Shown: positions 1-8,000 of the stretch, one piece after another
Position numbering within the stretch: position 1 is the stretch's first letter
How the letters are laid out: each line of letters begins with the position of its first letter
DNA from: Amycolatopsis sp. NBC_01480
GTDB lineage: Bacteria; Actinomycetota; Actinomycetes; Mycobacteriales; Pseudonocardiaceae
Reading direction: 5' to 3'
Length of the DNA: 64,000 nucleotides
Assembly: GCF_036227205.1 (NCBI RefSeq)
Contig: NZ_CP109442.1
Coordinates: 7,564,001-7,628,000, forward strand
Program-made: the position numbers and the translations under genes
The notes under the pieces: generated by a model
Told to the model about the DNA's origin: nothing
Database searches by the model: none
What the model saw: the letters and a program-made list of their open reading frames with translations, nothing else

Positions 1-367
1 CAGCTGGATCGTCACGTGGCTCTTGAGGTGCACTGTGTGCGCGGATTTGTAGGTGCCGGAGGGGACCTCCACGATGCCGCCGCCCGCTGCGGACGCGGCG
101 GTGACGGCCTTGTCGAAGGCCGCGGAATCGTCGGTCGAGCCGTTGCCCTTGGCCCCGTAGTCACGCACGTTGAAGGTGGCACCCGGCGCGCTTTCCTGGG
201 CTGGGGTCATAGCACCTGGTGCCGCGGCCGAGGCAGTCGCCCCGGTAACCGCGAGCCCCGCTACCGCGAGTGTGATCAGCCCGCCGCGCAGCAATCCTCC
301 ACGCAGCAGTCGTCTGCCCGCCAGTGCGCGCAGGCCGGTTTTCGTCGATATCTTCGAAGCATTCACT
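1..367 (-). CDS. Secreted right-handed beta-helix (GH28/pectate-lyase-like) protein, N-terminal part
   Basis: Only the first ~122 codons are in the window; the gene runs off the left edge. The start chosen is GTG at 367; an in-frame TTG at 388 is an alternative. The product begins with an Arg-rich stretch and a hydrophobic segment (LITLAVAGLAVTGATASA) typical of a secretion signal. About 30 residues later comes VRDYGAKGNGSTDD, the opening motif of the pectate-lyase-3/GH28 beta-helix family, followed by GGGIVEVPSGTY. From the family, an extracellular polysaccharide-cleaving or -binding enzyme is likely, but the catalytic region lies outside the window, so the substrate cannot be named. Confidence 0.75.
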
Positions 368-431
368 GAGACCGCCTTGTCCGTCAAAAATATCGGGATT
401 GTCGGACGGCGGTAGGCTCAGATTACGGGAG

Positions 432-2708
432 TCACCAGAGCTTGTCCAGGGTGATCGGCAAATCGCGAATGCGCTTTCCCGCCGCGTTGTAGACGGCATT
501 GGTTACTGCCGCGCCGACCCCGGTGATGCCGATCTCGCCGACGCCGTGCGCGCCCATCGGGGCGTGCGGGTCGGGAAGCTCGCTCCACAGGACTTCGATT
601 TCCGGGACGTCCGCGTGGACCGGCACGTGGTACTCGGACAGGCTCGGGTTCATGATCCGGCCGGTGCGCTCGTCGAACTGCGTCCGCTCGGTCAGCGCGA
701 GCCCGAGGCCCATGATCATGCCGCCGCGGAACTGGCTCGCGGCGGTCTTGGCGTTCAGGATCCGGCCGCAGTCGAACGAGCCGAGGAGCCGGCTGACCCG
801 GGGCTCGCCTGTGACGGCGTTGACCCGTGCTTCGCAGAACACCGCGCCGTACGAGTGCATGGACCAGTGCGCGAGCTCGAGCGACGGTGCGCCGGTCGCC
901 TCCGCTGCGACCTGGGGGATCCCGGCCTTGTCCAAAATGGACGCGTAGCTCTCGGACCGGCTCGGTTCGTCGAGGCGGCAGAGCCCGCCGTCGAAGCTGC
1001 CGACCTCGTCGGGTGTCAATCCCGCGAGCGGGGAGTCGTGGCCTACCAGTTTGAGCAGTTCGGCCGCCAGCTCGCGCTGGGCAGCGCCGATGGACGCGCC
1101 GATCACGGCCGTCTGCTGGGCCCCACCGGCCATAATGGACCCGGGCAGCCGCGAATCGCCGTAGCGGACCCGGACCTGGTCCAGGCCGAGGCCGAGCCGT
1201 TCGGCGGCGACCATCGCGGTGGTGGTCTCGGTGCCCATGCCCATCTCGTGCGCGGCCACGTCGACGGTCGCGTGACCGTCCGCGGTCAGGGTGATCCGCG
1301 CCGACCCGCCCGGCAGCCGGACGTACGGGTGACACGCGGCGGCCACCCCGAGGCCGAGCAGCCATTCGCCCTCGCGCCGCGTGCCCGGCCGCGGGTTTCG
1401 CCGGTCCCACCCGAATCGCTCGGCCCCGGCGTGGAAGGCCTCCACCAGGTGCCGGGACGAGAAGGGCACGCCGGAGGTCGGATTTCGCTCCGGTTCGTTC
1501 CGGATGCGGAGTTCGATCGGGTCCAGTTCGAGGCGCTCGGCCAGCTCGTCGACCGCGCACTCGAGCGCGAACGAGCCGACGGCCGCACCGGGCGCCCGCA
1601 TGAAAGTGGGCGCGAGCATGTCCAGGTGGGCCGCCTCGACCGCCAGCTTGAAACTCCCGGCGGCGTAGAGGTGCCGCGTCGAGGCGATGAAACCCTCGGG
1701 AACGGGGCTGTGGTGGGTCATGGCGATGACTCCGGTGTGGACGATGGCGTCGAACCCACCGTCCGGCTGAGCGCCGATCGCCACGCGCTGCTCGGTGTTC
1801 GCGCGCCCGCCCACCAAGCGGTAGACCCCCTCACGGGACAGGGAGAGCCGGACCGGCCGTCCGGAAAGCTTCGCCGCCGCAGCCGCGAGGATGTGGTGCG
1901 ACCACACGCATTTGGCCCCGAACCCGCCGCCGACGTGGGGCGAGCTGACGTGCACCTGCTCCGGCCGCAGCCCGAACGCGTGCGCGAGCGACCAGGCGGT
2001 GTGGACGACCGCCTGACTGGCGTCGTGGACGATCAGCTCGTCGCCGTCCCAGGTGAGGGTGACCGCGTGCGGCTCGATCGCGTTGTGGTTCTGGAGCGGC
2101 GTGCGGTAGGTCTCGTCAACCTGGACGGGCGCGGCCGCGAGCGCCGCCTCGGCGTCCCCGATCTCGGTCGTGAGTGGCTGTCCATAGTGGAACGCGGGAG
2201 AGAGGCCGGCGGCCTTGGCCTGCTCGAAGGAGGTGACCGACGGTTCGGTCGCGTAAGCGGCGCGGATCAGGGAAGCGGCGTGGTCGGCCTGCTCCGGGGT
2301 CTCGGCGAGGACCAGGGCGATGGGCTGGCCGTTCCAGTGGATCCGGTTGTCCTGCATGACTGGCAGGGTGTCCCCGGCCACGGCCTTGCCCTCGGTGTAC
2401 CACTCGGGCAGCGGCGTGATCTTCGGCGCGTTGCGGTGGGTCATCACCAGGACCACGCCGGGCGCCGCCTCGGCCGCGGCGGTGTCGAGTTCCGTGACGC
2501 GCCCCTTGGCAATGGTGCCAAAGGTCAATGCGGCGTAGACCATGCCGGGGAACCGGAAATCGGCCGCGAAGGTGGCCTCACCGCGTACTTTCAGCGGTCC
2601 GTCCACTCGGGACACCGCGTTGCCGAGCAGCCGAGACCGATGCTGGATCAACGGGTCCGGTGTGCTTTCCGGTCCCCAGCTGTCGGGGGCCAGCCCCAGT
2701 GCCGTCAT
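432..2708 (-). CDS. Xanthine dehydrogenase-family molybdopterin-binding (large) subunit, PaoC/YagR-like
   Basis: This 758-residue protein has the usual length for the Mo-cofactor subunit of aldehyde/xanthine oxidoreductases. It carries the GGGFGAK motif (about residue 260), MRAPG, and near the C-terminus GVGEIGITGVG, which holds the glutamate that acts as catalytic base in this family. ATG at 2708 overlaps the TGA of the FAD subunit by four bases (ATGA), so the three subunits are translationally coupled. It would hydroxylate an aldehyde or N-heterocycle and pass electrons to the FeS and FAD subunits. It has no signal peptide, so it is probably cytoplasmic, unlike E. coli PaoABC. The substrate is unknown. 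Confidence 0.93.
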   Translation of the reverse strand: MTALGLAPDSWGPESTPDPLIQHRSRLLGNAVSRVDGPLKVRGEATFAADFRFPGMVYAALTFGTIAKGRVTELDTAAAEAAPGVVLVMTHRNAPKITPLPEWYTEGKAVAGDTLPVMQDNRIHWNGQPIALVLAETPEQADHAASLIRAAYATEPSVTSFEQAKAAGLSPAFHYGQPLTTEIGDAEAALAAAPVQVDETYRTPLQNHNAIEPHAVTLTWDGDELIVHDASQAVVHTAWSLAHAFGLRPEQVHVSSPHVGGGFGAKCVWSHHILAAAAAKLSGRPVRLSLSREGVYRLVGGRANTEQRVAIGAQPDGGFDAIVHTGVIAMTHHSPVPEGFIASTRHLYAAGSFKLAVEAAHLDMLAPTFMRAPGAAVGSFALECAVDELAERLELDPIELRIRNEPERNPTSGVPFSSRHLVEAFHAGAERFGWDRRNPRPGTRREGEWLLGLGVAAACHPYVRLPGGSARITLTADGHATVDVAAHEMGMGTETTTAMVAAERLGLGLDQVRVRYGDSRLPGSIMAGGAQQTAVIGASIGAAQRELAAELLKLVGHDSPLAGLTPDEVGSFDGGLCRLDEPSRSESYASILDKAGIPQVAAEATGAPSLELAHWSMHSYGAVFCEARVNAVTGEPRVSRLLGSFDCGRILNAKTAASQFRGGMIMGLGLALTERTQFDERTGRIMNPSLSEYHVPVHADVPEIEVLWSELPDPHAPMGAHGVGEIGITGVGAAVTNAVYNAAGKRIRDLPITLDKLW

Positions 2709-3685
2709 CGGGGGTCTCCCAGGAGCCCGGTCAGGACAGCCGTGATGGTCCGCCGGGCGAGTTCGATCTTGAAAGCGTTGTCCCGCAGCGGAACCGCGTC
2801 CGCCAGTTCCGCCTCGGCAGCCGTGTGGAACTGCCTCGCCGTGGCCGGACCACCGCGGAGCGCGGCTTCGGCCGTCCAGGCGCGCCAGGGTTTGGGGGCC
2901 ACCCCGCCGAGGGCGATCCGCACGTCGCTCACCACCCCGCCTTCCACTCGGAGCGCCGCCGCGACCGAGACGAGCGCGAACGCGTAACTGGACCGGTCGC
3001 GGACCTTCCGGTAGGTCGAGGCCGCGGTGAGAGCGGGCACCTCGACGGCGGTGATGAGTTCGCCGGGCCTCAGCACGGTGTCCTTTTCGGGCTGGTTGCC
3101 CGGAAGGCGGTGCAGTTCGGTGAGCGGGAGCGTCCGTTCGCCGTCCGCGCTCCGGAGGTGCACCTTCGCGTCGAAGGCCGCCAGTGCGACGCACAGGTCC
3201 GAGGGATGGGTGGCGGCGCAGTCCGGCGAGGCGCCGAGGATGGCGTGCATCCGGTTGAAGCCGCCGATGGCGTCGCAGCCCTGTCCTGGTTGGCGCTTGT
3301 TGCAGCGGGAGCCGCTCTCGTCGTAGAAGTAGGAGCAGCGGGTGCGCTGCAGGATGTTGCCCCCGACGGTCGCCATGTTGCGGATCTGCGCCGACGCCCC
3401 GGCCACGATCGCCCGGCTCAGCGCGGGGAATCGGGTCCGTACCACACGATGCTCGGCGACGGCGGTGTTGCGCGCCGCCGCGCCGATCAGCAGCCCGCCG
3501 TCCGCGGTCTCCTCGATCGTGCCGGACAGGCCGGTCACGTCGACCAGCGCCGCCGGGCGTTCGATCGTCTCCCGCATGAGGTCGACGAGGTTGGTGCCGC
3601 CGCCGAGGTAACGCGCGTTTCCCTCACCGGCCAGCCGAATCGCGTCGTCAGCGTGGGCGGCCCGGGTGTACGTGAAGGGGTTCAC
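2705..3685 (-). CDS. Molybdenum hydroxylase FAD-binding (medium) subunit with [4Fe-4S] insertion, PaoB/YagS-like
   Basis: This 326-residue subunit has the FAD-binding motifs LGGGTNLVDLM (about residue 35) and TVGGNILQRTRC (about 105-116). Four cysteines follow in the pattern RCSYF (~115), RCNKRQ (~128), QGCDA (~135) and SPDCAATHPSD (~154). This is the arrangement that binds an extra 4Fe-4S cluster in PaoB-type subunits and is absent from ordinary xanthine dehydrogenases. GTG at 3685 overlaps the upstream stop (GTGA), and its own stop overlaps the next start. It transfers electrons from the 2Fe-2S centres through FAD to the final acceptor. Confidence 0.92.
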   Translation of the reverse strand: MNPFTYTRAAHADDAIRLAGEGNARYLGGGTNLVDLMRETIERPAALVDVTGLSGTIEETADGGLLIGAAARNTAVAEHRVVRTRFPALSRAIVAGASAQIRNMATVGGNILQRTRCSYFYDESGSRCNKRQPGQGCDAIGGFNRMHAILGASPDCAATHPSDLCVALAAFDAKVHLRSADGERTLPLTELHRLPGNQPEKDTVLRPGELITAVEVPALTAASTYRKVRDRSSYAFALVSVAAALRVEGGVVSDVRIALGGVAPKPWRAWTAEAALRGGPATARQFHTAAEAELADAVPLRDNAFKIELARRTITAVLTGLLGDPR

Positions 3686-4188
3686 GAAGACTCCTGCGCG
3701 TAGGTCGCCGCGATGGCGCCGATGATGCCGTTGTGCGAGCCGCAGCGGCACAGGTTGCCGCTCATCCGCTCGCGGATCTCGTCGGCGGTGAGCACGACCT
3801 TTCCGTCCGTGACGTCGGCAGTGACGTGCGAGGGCACCCCGCGTTCCGCCTCCGCCACCATGCCGATTGCCGAGCAGAGCTGGCCGGAAGTGCAGTAGCC
3901 GCACTGAAAGCCGTCGTGCTCGATGAACGCCCGTTGGAGCGGGTGGAGCCGGTCGCCGTCGGCAAGGCCCTCGACCGTGGTGATCCGGCGCCCGTCGTAC
4001 TGCGCCGCGAGCGCGAGGCAGGAGAGGATGCGCACGCCGTCGGCCAGCACCGTGCAGGCGCCGCAGCCACCCTGGTTGCAGCCCTTCTTGGTGCCGGTCA
4101 GCGCCAGACGCTCGCGGAGGAAGTCCAGCAGCGAGACGCGCGGGTCGGGCGGGAGCTCGGTCGCGACACCATTGATCAGGACGGACAC
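3682..4188 (-). CDS. Molybdenum hydroxylase 2Fe-2S (small) subunit, PaoA/YagT-like
   Basis: This 168-residue protein has the two [2Fe-2S] domains of the xanthine dehydrogenase family. The ferredoxin-like cluster lies in KKGCNQGGCGACTVL plus a cysteine in ILSCL; the helical-domain cluster lies in FQCGYCTSGQ and NLCRCGSH. All eight cysteines are present. An in-frame GTG at 4203 is possible, but GTG at 4188 is preferred because AAGGAG sits six bases before it and the family usually starts at this point (VSVLING). It is the first gene of the FeS-FAD-Mo operon and shares a divergent promoter region with the amidohydrolase genes. Confidence 0.92.
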   Translation of the reverse strand: MSVLINGVATELPPDPRVSLLDFLRERLALTGTKKGCNQGGCGACTVLADGVRILSCLALAAQYDGRRITTVEGLADGDRLHPLQRAFIEHDGFQCGYCTSGQLCSAIGMVAEAERGVPSHVTADVTDGKVVLTADEIRERMSGNLCRCGSHNGIIGAIAATYAQESS

Positions 4189-4213
4189 GGCCGGCTCCTT
4201 CACCGCACGTTGA

Positions 4214-4228
4214 CGGATAACCTATCCG
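4214..4228. promoter_or_regulatory. Palindromic operator downstream of the molybdenum hydroxylase promoter
   Basis: CGGATA-ACC-TATCCG is a perfect 6+6 inverted repeat. A further half site, CGGATAGG, lies at 4248-4255, so CCTATCCG (4221-4228) and CGGATAGG also form an 8-bp inverted repeat that brackets the -10 box. The geometry fits a dimeric repressor. No regulator gene for it can be recognised next to it; the PadR downstream and an unlinked TetR are the candidates. Confidence 0.6.
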
Positions 4229-4233
4229 ACAAA

Positions 4234-4262
4234 ACTGTAGCAAGTGGCGGATAGGCTGTCCA
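4234..4262 (-). promoter_or_regulatory. Promoter of the molybdenum hydroxylase operon
   Basis: On the minus strand TGGACA (4262-4257) and TACAGT (4239-4234) are spaced by exactly 17 bases. This matches the -35/-10 layout of housekeeping (HrdB-type) actinomycete promoters. It lies between the two CGGATAGG half sites, and transcription would start about 4227, inside the palindrome. Confidence 0.55.
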
Positions 4263-4421
4263 CCACGACGTGGGCCGCGGGTCCGAAGCGGACGCCGGGC
4301 GAGGGGATCGACGGCACGGCGGCGCGCGCTCGGCCGGTCCATTGTGGACGGTTTGTTGTCGGCATGCTGAAGTCTTCCGCTGTTCGAGTGTGGCCTTGGC
4401 TCCATGGCCTGACGCCGGCGA

Positions 4422-4477
4422 TTGGCGACCAGCGCACCGCTCTGCTAACGTGACTACGAACCAGTATATATGGATAC
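4422..4477 (+). promoter_or_regulatory. Putative promoter and small inverted repeat before the amidohydrolase genes
   Basis: TTGGCG (4422-4427) and CTAACG/TAACGT (from 4445) are spaced 17-18 bases and could be -35/-10 boxes. Just downstream, GTAT-ATATGG-ATAC (4464-4477) is a short inverted repeat in an AT-rich patch that stands out in this GC-rich region. It lies between the likely start of transcription and the ribosome site GAGGAGC. Confidence 0.35.
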
Positions 4478-4494
4478 GTACACGAGGAGCCGTC

Positions 4495-5700
4495 ATGGGC
4501 AAGCAGGTGCTGGCCGACGTCCGGGTGTTCGACGGAAGCCGCCTCACGGAACCGGTCGACGTCGTGGTCGAGGGCGGGGTTATCGGCAGCATCGGAGGCG
4601 GGCAGGCGCACGACGCCGAGGTCGTCGACGGAGCAGGCGCGACACTGCTCCCCGGGCTGATCGACGCGCACACCCACGCCGACGAAGCAGCGCTCCGGCA
4701 GGCGCTGACGTTCGGCGTCACCATCGAATTCGACCTGGCTTCCATGCCCGACACCATGATCCCGCTCCGCGCCGAGGTCGCGACCGCGGCCGACCTCGCC
4801 GACGTGCGCAGCTCCTCGTTCGGGCTCACCACGCCCCACGGGCACCCGCACCAGCTCCGCGGCGGGCAGAACGACCCGGACTGGCCGACGGTCACCGAGC
4901 CCGGCGAGGCCCAGGCGTTCGTCGACGGCCGCATCGCCGAGGGCGCGGACTACATCAAGGTCCTGATCGAGGACGGCCACACCCTGGGCACCTCCCTGCC
5001 CGCCCTCGCCCCGGACCTGGTCGACGCGGTCGTCCGCGCCGGCCACGAGCGCGGGAAGATGGTGCTCGCGCACGCGCTGACCGTCGCCGCCACCGAGATC
5101 GCGCTGGACGCCGGGGCCGACGGCCTCACGCACCTGTTCGTGGACCAGCCGCACACGCCCCAGCTGATCGAGCGCATCGCCGACTCCGGGATGTTCGTCA
5201 TCCCGACGCTGAGCACGCTGGCGTCGATCACCGGCCGGAGCGACGGGGCGGACCTCGCCGCCGACGCCCGCGTCCGTCCGAAGCTGTCGCCGGAATGGCT
5301 CGACAACCTCTCGCGGAGCTGGGCTTTCCAGCAGCCGGAGCAGTTCCGCTACGCGCTGGACACGGTGGCCGCGCTGCACGCTGCGGGTGTCGACGTGCTC
5401 GCCGGCACCGACGCGTCCCACCTTGGCGCCTACGGGATGGCGCACGGCGCGAGCCTGCACGGCGAGCTGCGCCTGCTCGTCCTGGCCGGATTCACCCCGG
5501 CGGCCGCCCTCAACGCGGCGACCTCGGTGCCCGCGGCCCGGTTCGGGCTGGCCGACCGGGGCAGAATCCGTCCCGGCGCCCGAGCGGACCTCATCCTGGT
5601 CGACGGCGACCCGACGGCGAACATCGGCGCCACGCTGTCCTTGCGGGCAGTCTGGCGAGGTGGCGTCCGCCTGGACCTGGCCGCTGTCACCCCCGCCTGA
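4495..5700 (+). CDS. Metal-dependent amidohydrolase (imidazolonepropionase/prolidase-like)
   Basis: This 401-residue protein has the full amidohydrolase-1 layout. A small beta-sandwich (residues 1-55) precedes the TIM barrel with metal ligands LIDAHTHAD (HxH, ~60), the candidate bridging lysine YIKVLIEDG (~160), histidines in VLAHALT (~190) and GLTHLFV (~210), and aspartate in AGTDASHLG (~305). The C-terminal strand returns to the sandwich (ADLILVDGDP). The ATG at 4495 follows GAGGAGC; the open frame extends upstream without ribosome sites. It hydrolyses an amide, cyclic amide or related C-N bond, substrate unknown. It probably shares an operon with the next gene. Confidence 0.88.
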   Translation: MGKQVLADVRVFDGSRLTEPVDVVVEGGVIGSIGGGQAHDAEVVDGAGATLLPGLIDAHTHADEAALRQALTFGVTIEFDLASMPDTMIPLRAEVATAADLADVRSSSFGLTTPHGHPHQLRGGQNDPDWPTVTEPGEAQAFVDGRIAEGADYIKVLIEDGHTLGTSLPALAPDLVDAVVRAGHERGKMVLAHALTVAATEIALDAGADGLTHLFVDQPHTPQLIERIADSGMFVIPTLSTLASITGRSDGADLAADARVRPKLSPEWLDNLSRSWAFQQPEQFRYALDTVAALHAAGVDVLAGTDASHLGAYGMAHGASLHGELRLLVLAGFTPAAALNAATSVPAARFGLADRGRIRPGARADLILVDGDPTANIGATLSLRAVWRGGVRLDLAAVTPA

Positions 5701-5722
5701 ACCCGCCGAAAGGAGCCGGATC

Positions 5723-6679
5723 ATGGTTGACCACACCGAGTTCGCGGACGGTCTCGTCGACGTGCACGCGCACTTCACCACCGATCACTACATCGAGGCC
5801 GCCAGCGCGGCCGGGCATCGCGAGCCGGACGGCATGCCCGCGGACTACTGGCCCCGGTGGAACGCGGGGGAGCACCTCGACCTGATGGACCGCGCCGGCA
5901 TCGCGACCGCGGTGCTGTCGATCTCCTCGCCCGGGGTGCATTTCGGCGACGCCGCGGCGGCCCGCGACCTGGCCCGCGAGGTCAACGACGCAGGCGCGGA
6001 GATCGTGCGGGCAAACCCCGGCCGGTTCGGCCTGTTCGCCAGCCTGCCGGCGCCGGACACCGACGGCGCGCTGGCCGAGGCCGCCCGCGCGCTCGACGAA
6101 CTCGGCGCCGCGGGCGTGATCCTGATGTCCAACAGCCGCGGCGCCTACCTTGGCGACGACCGGCTGGCCCCGCTGCTGGCCGAGCTGAACCGCCGCCGCG
6201 CCGTGCTGTTCCTGCACCCCACCTCGACCGAGGGGCACGAGCACGTCGACTGCGGGCGCCCGCGGCCGATGCTCGAGTTCCTCTTCGACACCGCGCGCAC
6301 CATCGTCGACTTCGTGCTTTCCGGTGCCGCGCAGCGCTTTCCCGACCTCCGGGTGATCGTTCCGCACATGGGCGGCGTGCTGCCCCTGCTCGCCGACCGG
6401 GTCGAGCTGATCAGCGCGGTCACCGGAGCCGGCACCGGCGGCGTGAGCGTGTTCGAGAGCCTCAAGCGCCTGTACTACGACCTCGCCGGGGCGCCGAATG
6501 CCACGCAGCTGGCCGCGCTGCGTTCCATCGCGGCGCCCGAGCGCCTGCTCTACGGCAGCGACTACGCCTGGACCCCGCGCGACGTCGTCCTCGGCACCCT
6601 CGCACAGCTCGACGCCCTGGAGCCGGAGGACTGGCGGACGCAGACCACGAACAACGCCCGGACGCTCCTGACCTCGTAA
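5723..6679 (+). CDS. Amidohydrolase-2 family protein (ACMSD-like)
   Basis: This 318-residue TIM-barrel hydrolase/decarboxylase belongs to the family of aminocarboxymuconate-semialdehyde decarboxylase. Visible metal-site motifs are VDVHAHFT (HxH, ~12), FLHPTS (~158), VIVPHMGG (~215) and the catalytic aspartate in LYGSDYAWTP (~280). ATG at 5723 follows AAAGGAG and begins 22 bases after the previous stop, so the two amidohydrolases are co-transcribed. Members decarboxylate or hydrolyse ring-cleavage products. With the divergent Mo hydroxylase this suggests stepwise breakdown of an N-heterocyclic or amide compound, which is inference only. Confidence 0.88.
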   Translation: MVDHTEFADGLVDVHAHFTTDHYIEAASAAGHREPDGMPADYWPRWNAGEHLDLMDRAGIATAVLSISSPGVHFGDAAAARDLAREVNDAGAEIVRANPGRFGLFASLPAPDTDGALAEAARALDELGAAGVILMSNSRGAYLGDDRLAPLLAELNRRRAVLFLHPTSTEGHEHVDCGRPRPMLEFLFDTARTIVDFVLSGAAQRFPDLRVIVPHMGGVLPLLADRVELISAVTGAGTGGVSVFESLKRLYYDLAGAPNATQLAALRSIAAPERLLYGSDYAWTPRDVVLGTLAQLDALEPEDWRTQTTNNARTLLTS

Positions 6680-6691
6680 AATATTCTATAA

Positions 6692-6724
6692 ACGGGGTGT
6701 ATAGACCCGAGGTGTACACCCCGT
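6692..6724. promoter_or_regulatory. Probable PadR operator (inverted repeat)
   Basis: ACGGGGTGTA (6692-6701) and TACACCCCGT (6715-6724) form a perfect 10-bp inverted repeat around a 13-base centre. Inside the right half GGTGTACACC (6711-6720) is itself a perfect palindrome. It lies 15 bases before the padR-type start codon, in an AT-rich patch, as expected for autoregulation of a PadR-exporter operon. Confidence 0.65.
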
Positions 6725-6738
6725 GTAGTCTGCTCCGC

Positions 6739-7263
6739 ATGTCCATTGCGAACACGTTGCTCGGCTTGCTGGAGAGCGGGCCGAAGTACGGCTACGACCT
6801 CAAGCGGCTCTACGACGAGAGCTTCCGCCAAGACCGCCCCCTGCACTACGGGCAGGTGTACTCGACGCTGTCGCGGCTGCTGCGCAACGGGCTCGTCGAG
6901 GAGAAGGGGATCGAGCCGGGGGACGGCCCGGACCGGAAGCGGTACGCCATCACCGACGCCGGCGTGACCAACGTCGCGGAGTGGCTCGGCACCCCGGAGA
7001 ACCCGTCGCTGTACCTGCAGAACACCTTGTACACCAAGGTCGTCCTCGCGCTGCTGTCCGGGCGGAGCGCCACCGAGGTGCTGGACGCGCAGCGTGCCGA
7101 GCACCTGCGCGCGATGCGGCGGCTGACCACCCGCAAGACCGACGGTGACCTCGCTGACCAGCTCATCTGCGACCACGCCCTGTTCCACCTCGAAGCGGAC
7201 CTGCGCTGGCTGGAGCTCACCGCGGCCCGGCTGGACGAGCTGGCGGGACAGCTGAAGCCGTGA
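6739..7263 (+). CDS. PadR family transcriptional regulator
   Basis: This 174-residue protein has an N-terminal winged helix (LLGLLESGPKYGYDLKRL, then YGQVYSTLSRLLRNGLV and the wing DGPDRKRYAITDAG). The C-terminal helical dimerisation domain (Vir_C-like) covers about residues 95-170. The combination is diagnostic for PadR/LadR regulators, which repress a neighbouring ABC exporter until a toxic ligand binds. GTGA coupling to the next frame and the inverted repeat upstream fit an autoregulated padR-ABC-permease operon. The ligand is unknown. Confidence 0.9.
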   Translation: MSIANTLLGLLESGPKYGYDLKRLYDESFRQDRPLHYGQVYSTLSRLLRNGLVEEKGIEPGDGPDRKRYAITDAGVTNVAEWLGTPENPSLYLQNTLYTKVVLALLSGRSATEVLDAQRAEHLRAMRRLTTRKTDGDLADQLICDHALFHLEADLRWLELTAARLDELAGQLKP

Positions 7264-7289
7264 ACACCACCACCGATCAGGGGAATCTC

Positions 7290-8000
7290 ATGGAACCGAC
7301 CGGGGGCGCGCTGCTCAGCGCCGTCGATCTGCGCAAATCGTTCGGACCCACCCAGGCGCTCGACGGCGCCGGGATGGACCTGTACGCCGGTGAGGTCGTC
7401 GCCGTGATGGGCCCGTCGGGCTCGGGGAAGTCGACGCTGCTGCACTGCCTGGCCGGGATCGTCCAGCCGGACGGCGGCGAGGTCCGCTACGCAGGCCGGG
7501 TGCTCTCGTCGATGCTGGACCGCGAGCGCAGTGCCTTGCGGCGCACCGATTTCGGCTTCGTCTTCCAGTTCGGGCAGCTCGTGCCCGAGCTGACCTGCCT
7601 GGAGAACGTCGCGCTACCGATGCGGCTCGACGGCGTGCGGCGCGGGCCGGCCGAGAAGCTCGCCCGCGAATGGCTGGACCGGCTGGAGGTCGGCGACATC
7701 GCGGACAAGCGGCCGGGCGAGGTGTCCGGCGGCCAGGGCCAGCGGGCCGCCGTCGCGCGGGCGCTGGTGACCGAGCCGCGGGTGGTGTTCGCGGACGAGC
7801 CGACCGGCGCGCTCGACTCGCTCAACGGCGAGCGCGTGATGCGGCTCCTGGTCGCCGCGGCCAAGGAGACCGGCGCGGCCGTGCTGCTGGTCACCCACGA
7901 GGCGCGGGTGGCCGCCTACTCCGACCGCGAAATCGTGGTGCGGGACGGGAAATCGCGGCAGGTCGGGTTTGCCGCCGAATCGGTCCGGGTGCCGCGATGA
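7290..8000 (+). CDS. ABC transporter ATP-binding protein (MacB/LolD type)
   Basis: This 236-residue ATPase has Walker A GPSGSGKST (~38), Q-loop FQFGQLVPELT, signature VSGGQGQR (~145), Walker B VVFADEPTGALD and the H-loop VTHEAR. The GALDS sequence after Walker B is typical of the MacB/LolD branch, which pairs with FtsX-type permeases. An in-frame GTG at 7260 overlaps the padR stop, but ATG at 7290 has a better ribosome site (CAGGGGA) and gives the usual N-terminus. The stop overlaps the permease ATG (ATGA). Confidence 0.92.
   Translation: MEPTGGALLSAVDLRKSFGPTQALDGAGMDLYAGEVVAVMGPSGSGKSTLLHCLAGIVQPDGGEVRYAGRVLSSMLDRERSALRRTDFGFVFQFGQLVPELTCLENVALPMRLDGVRRGPAEKLAREWLDRLEVGDIADKRPGEVSGGQGQRAAVARALVTEPRVVFADEPTGALDSLNGERVMRLLVAAAKETGAAVLLVTHEARVAAYSDREIVVRDGKSRQVGFAAESVRVPR

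Noticed and set aside
324..2987. Long plus-strand open frame opposite the molybdenum hydroxylase subunits
   Set aside because: Antisense shadow of the Mo and FAD subunits, which have complete motifs and coupled starts.
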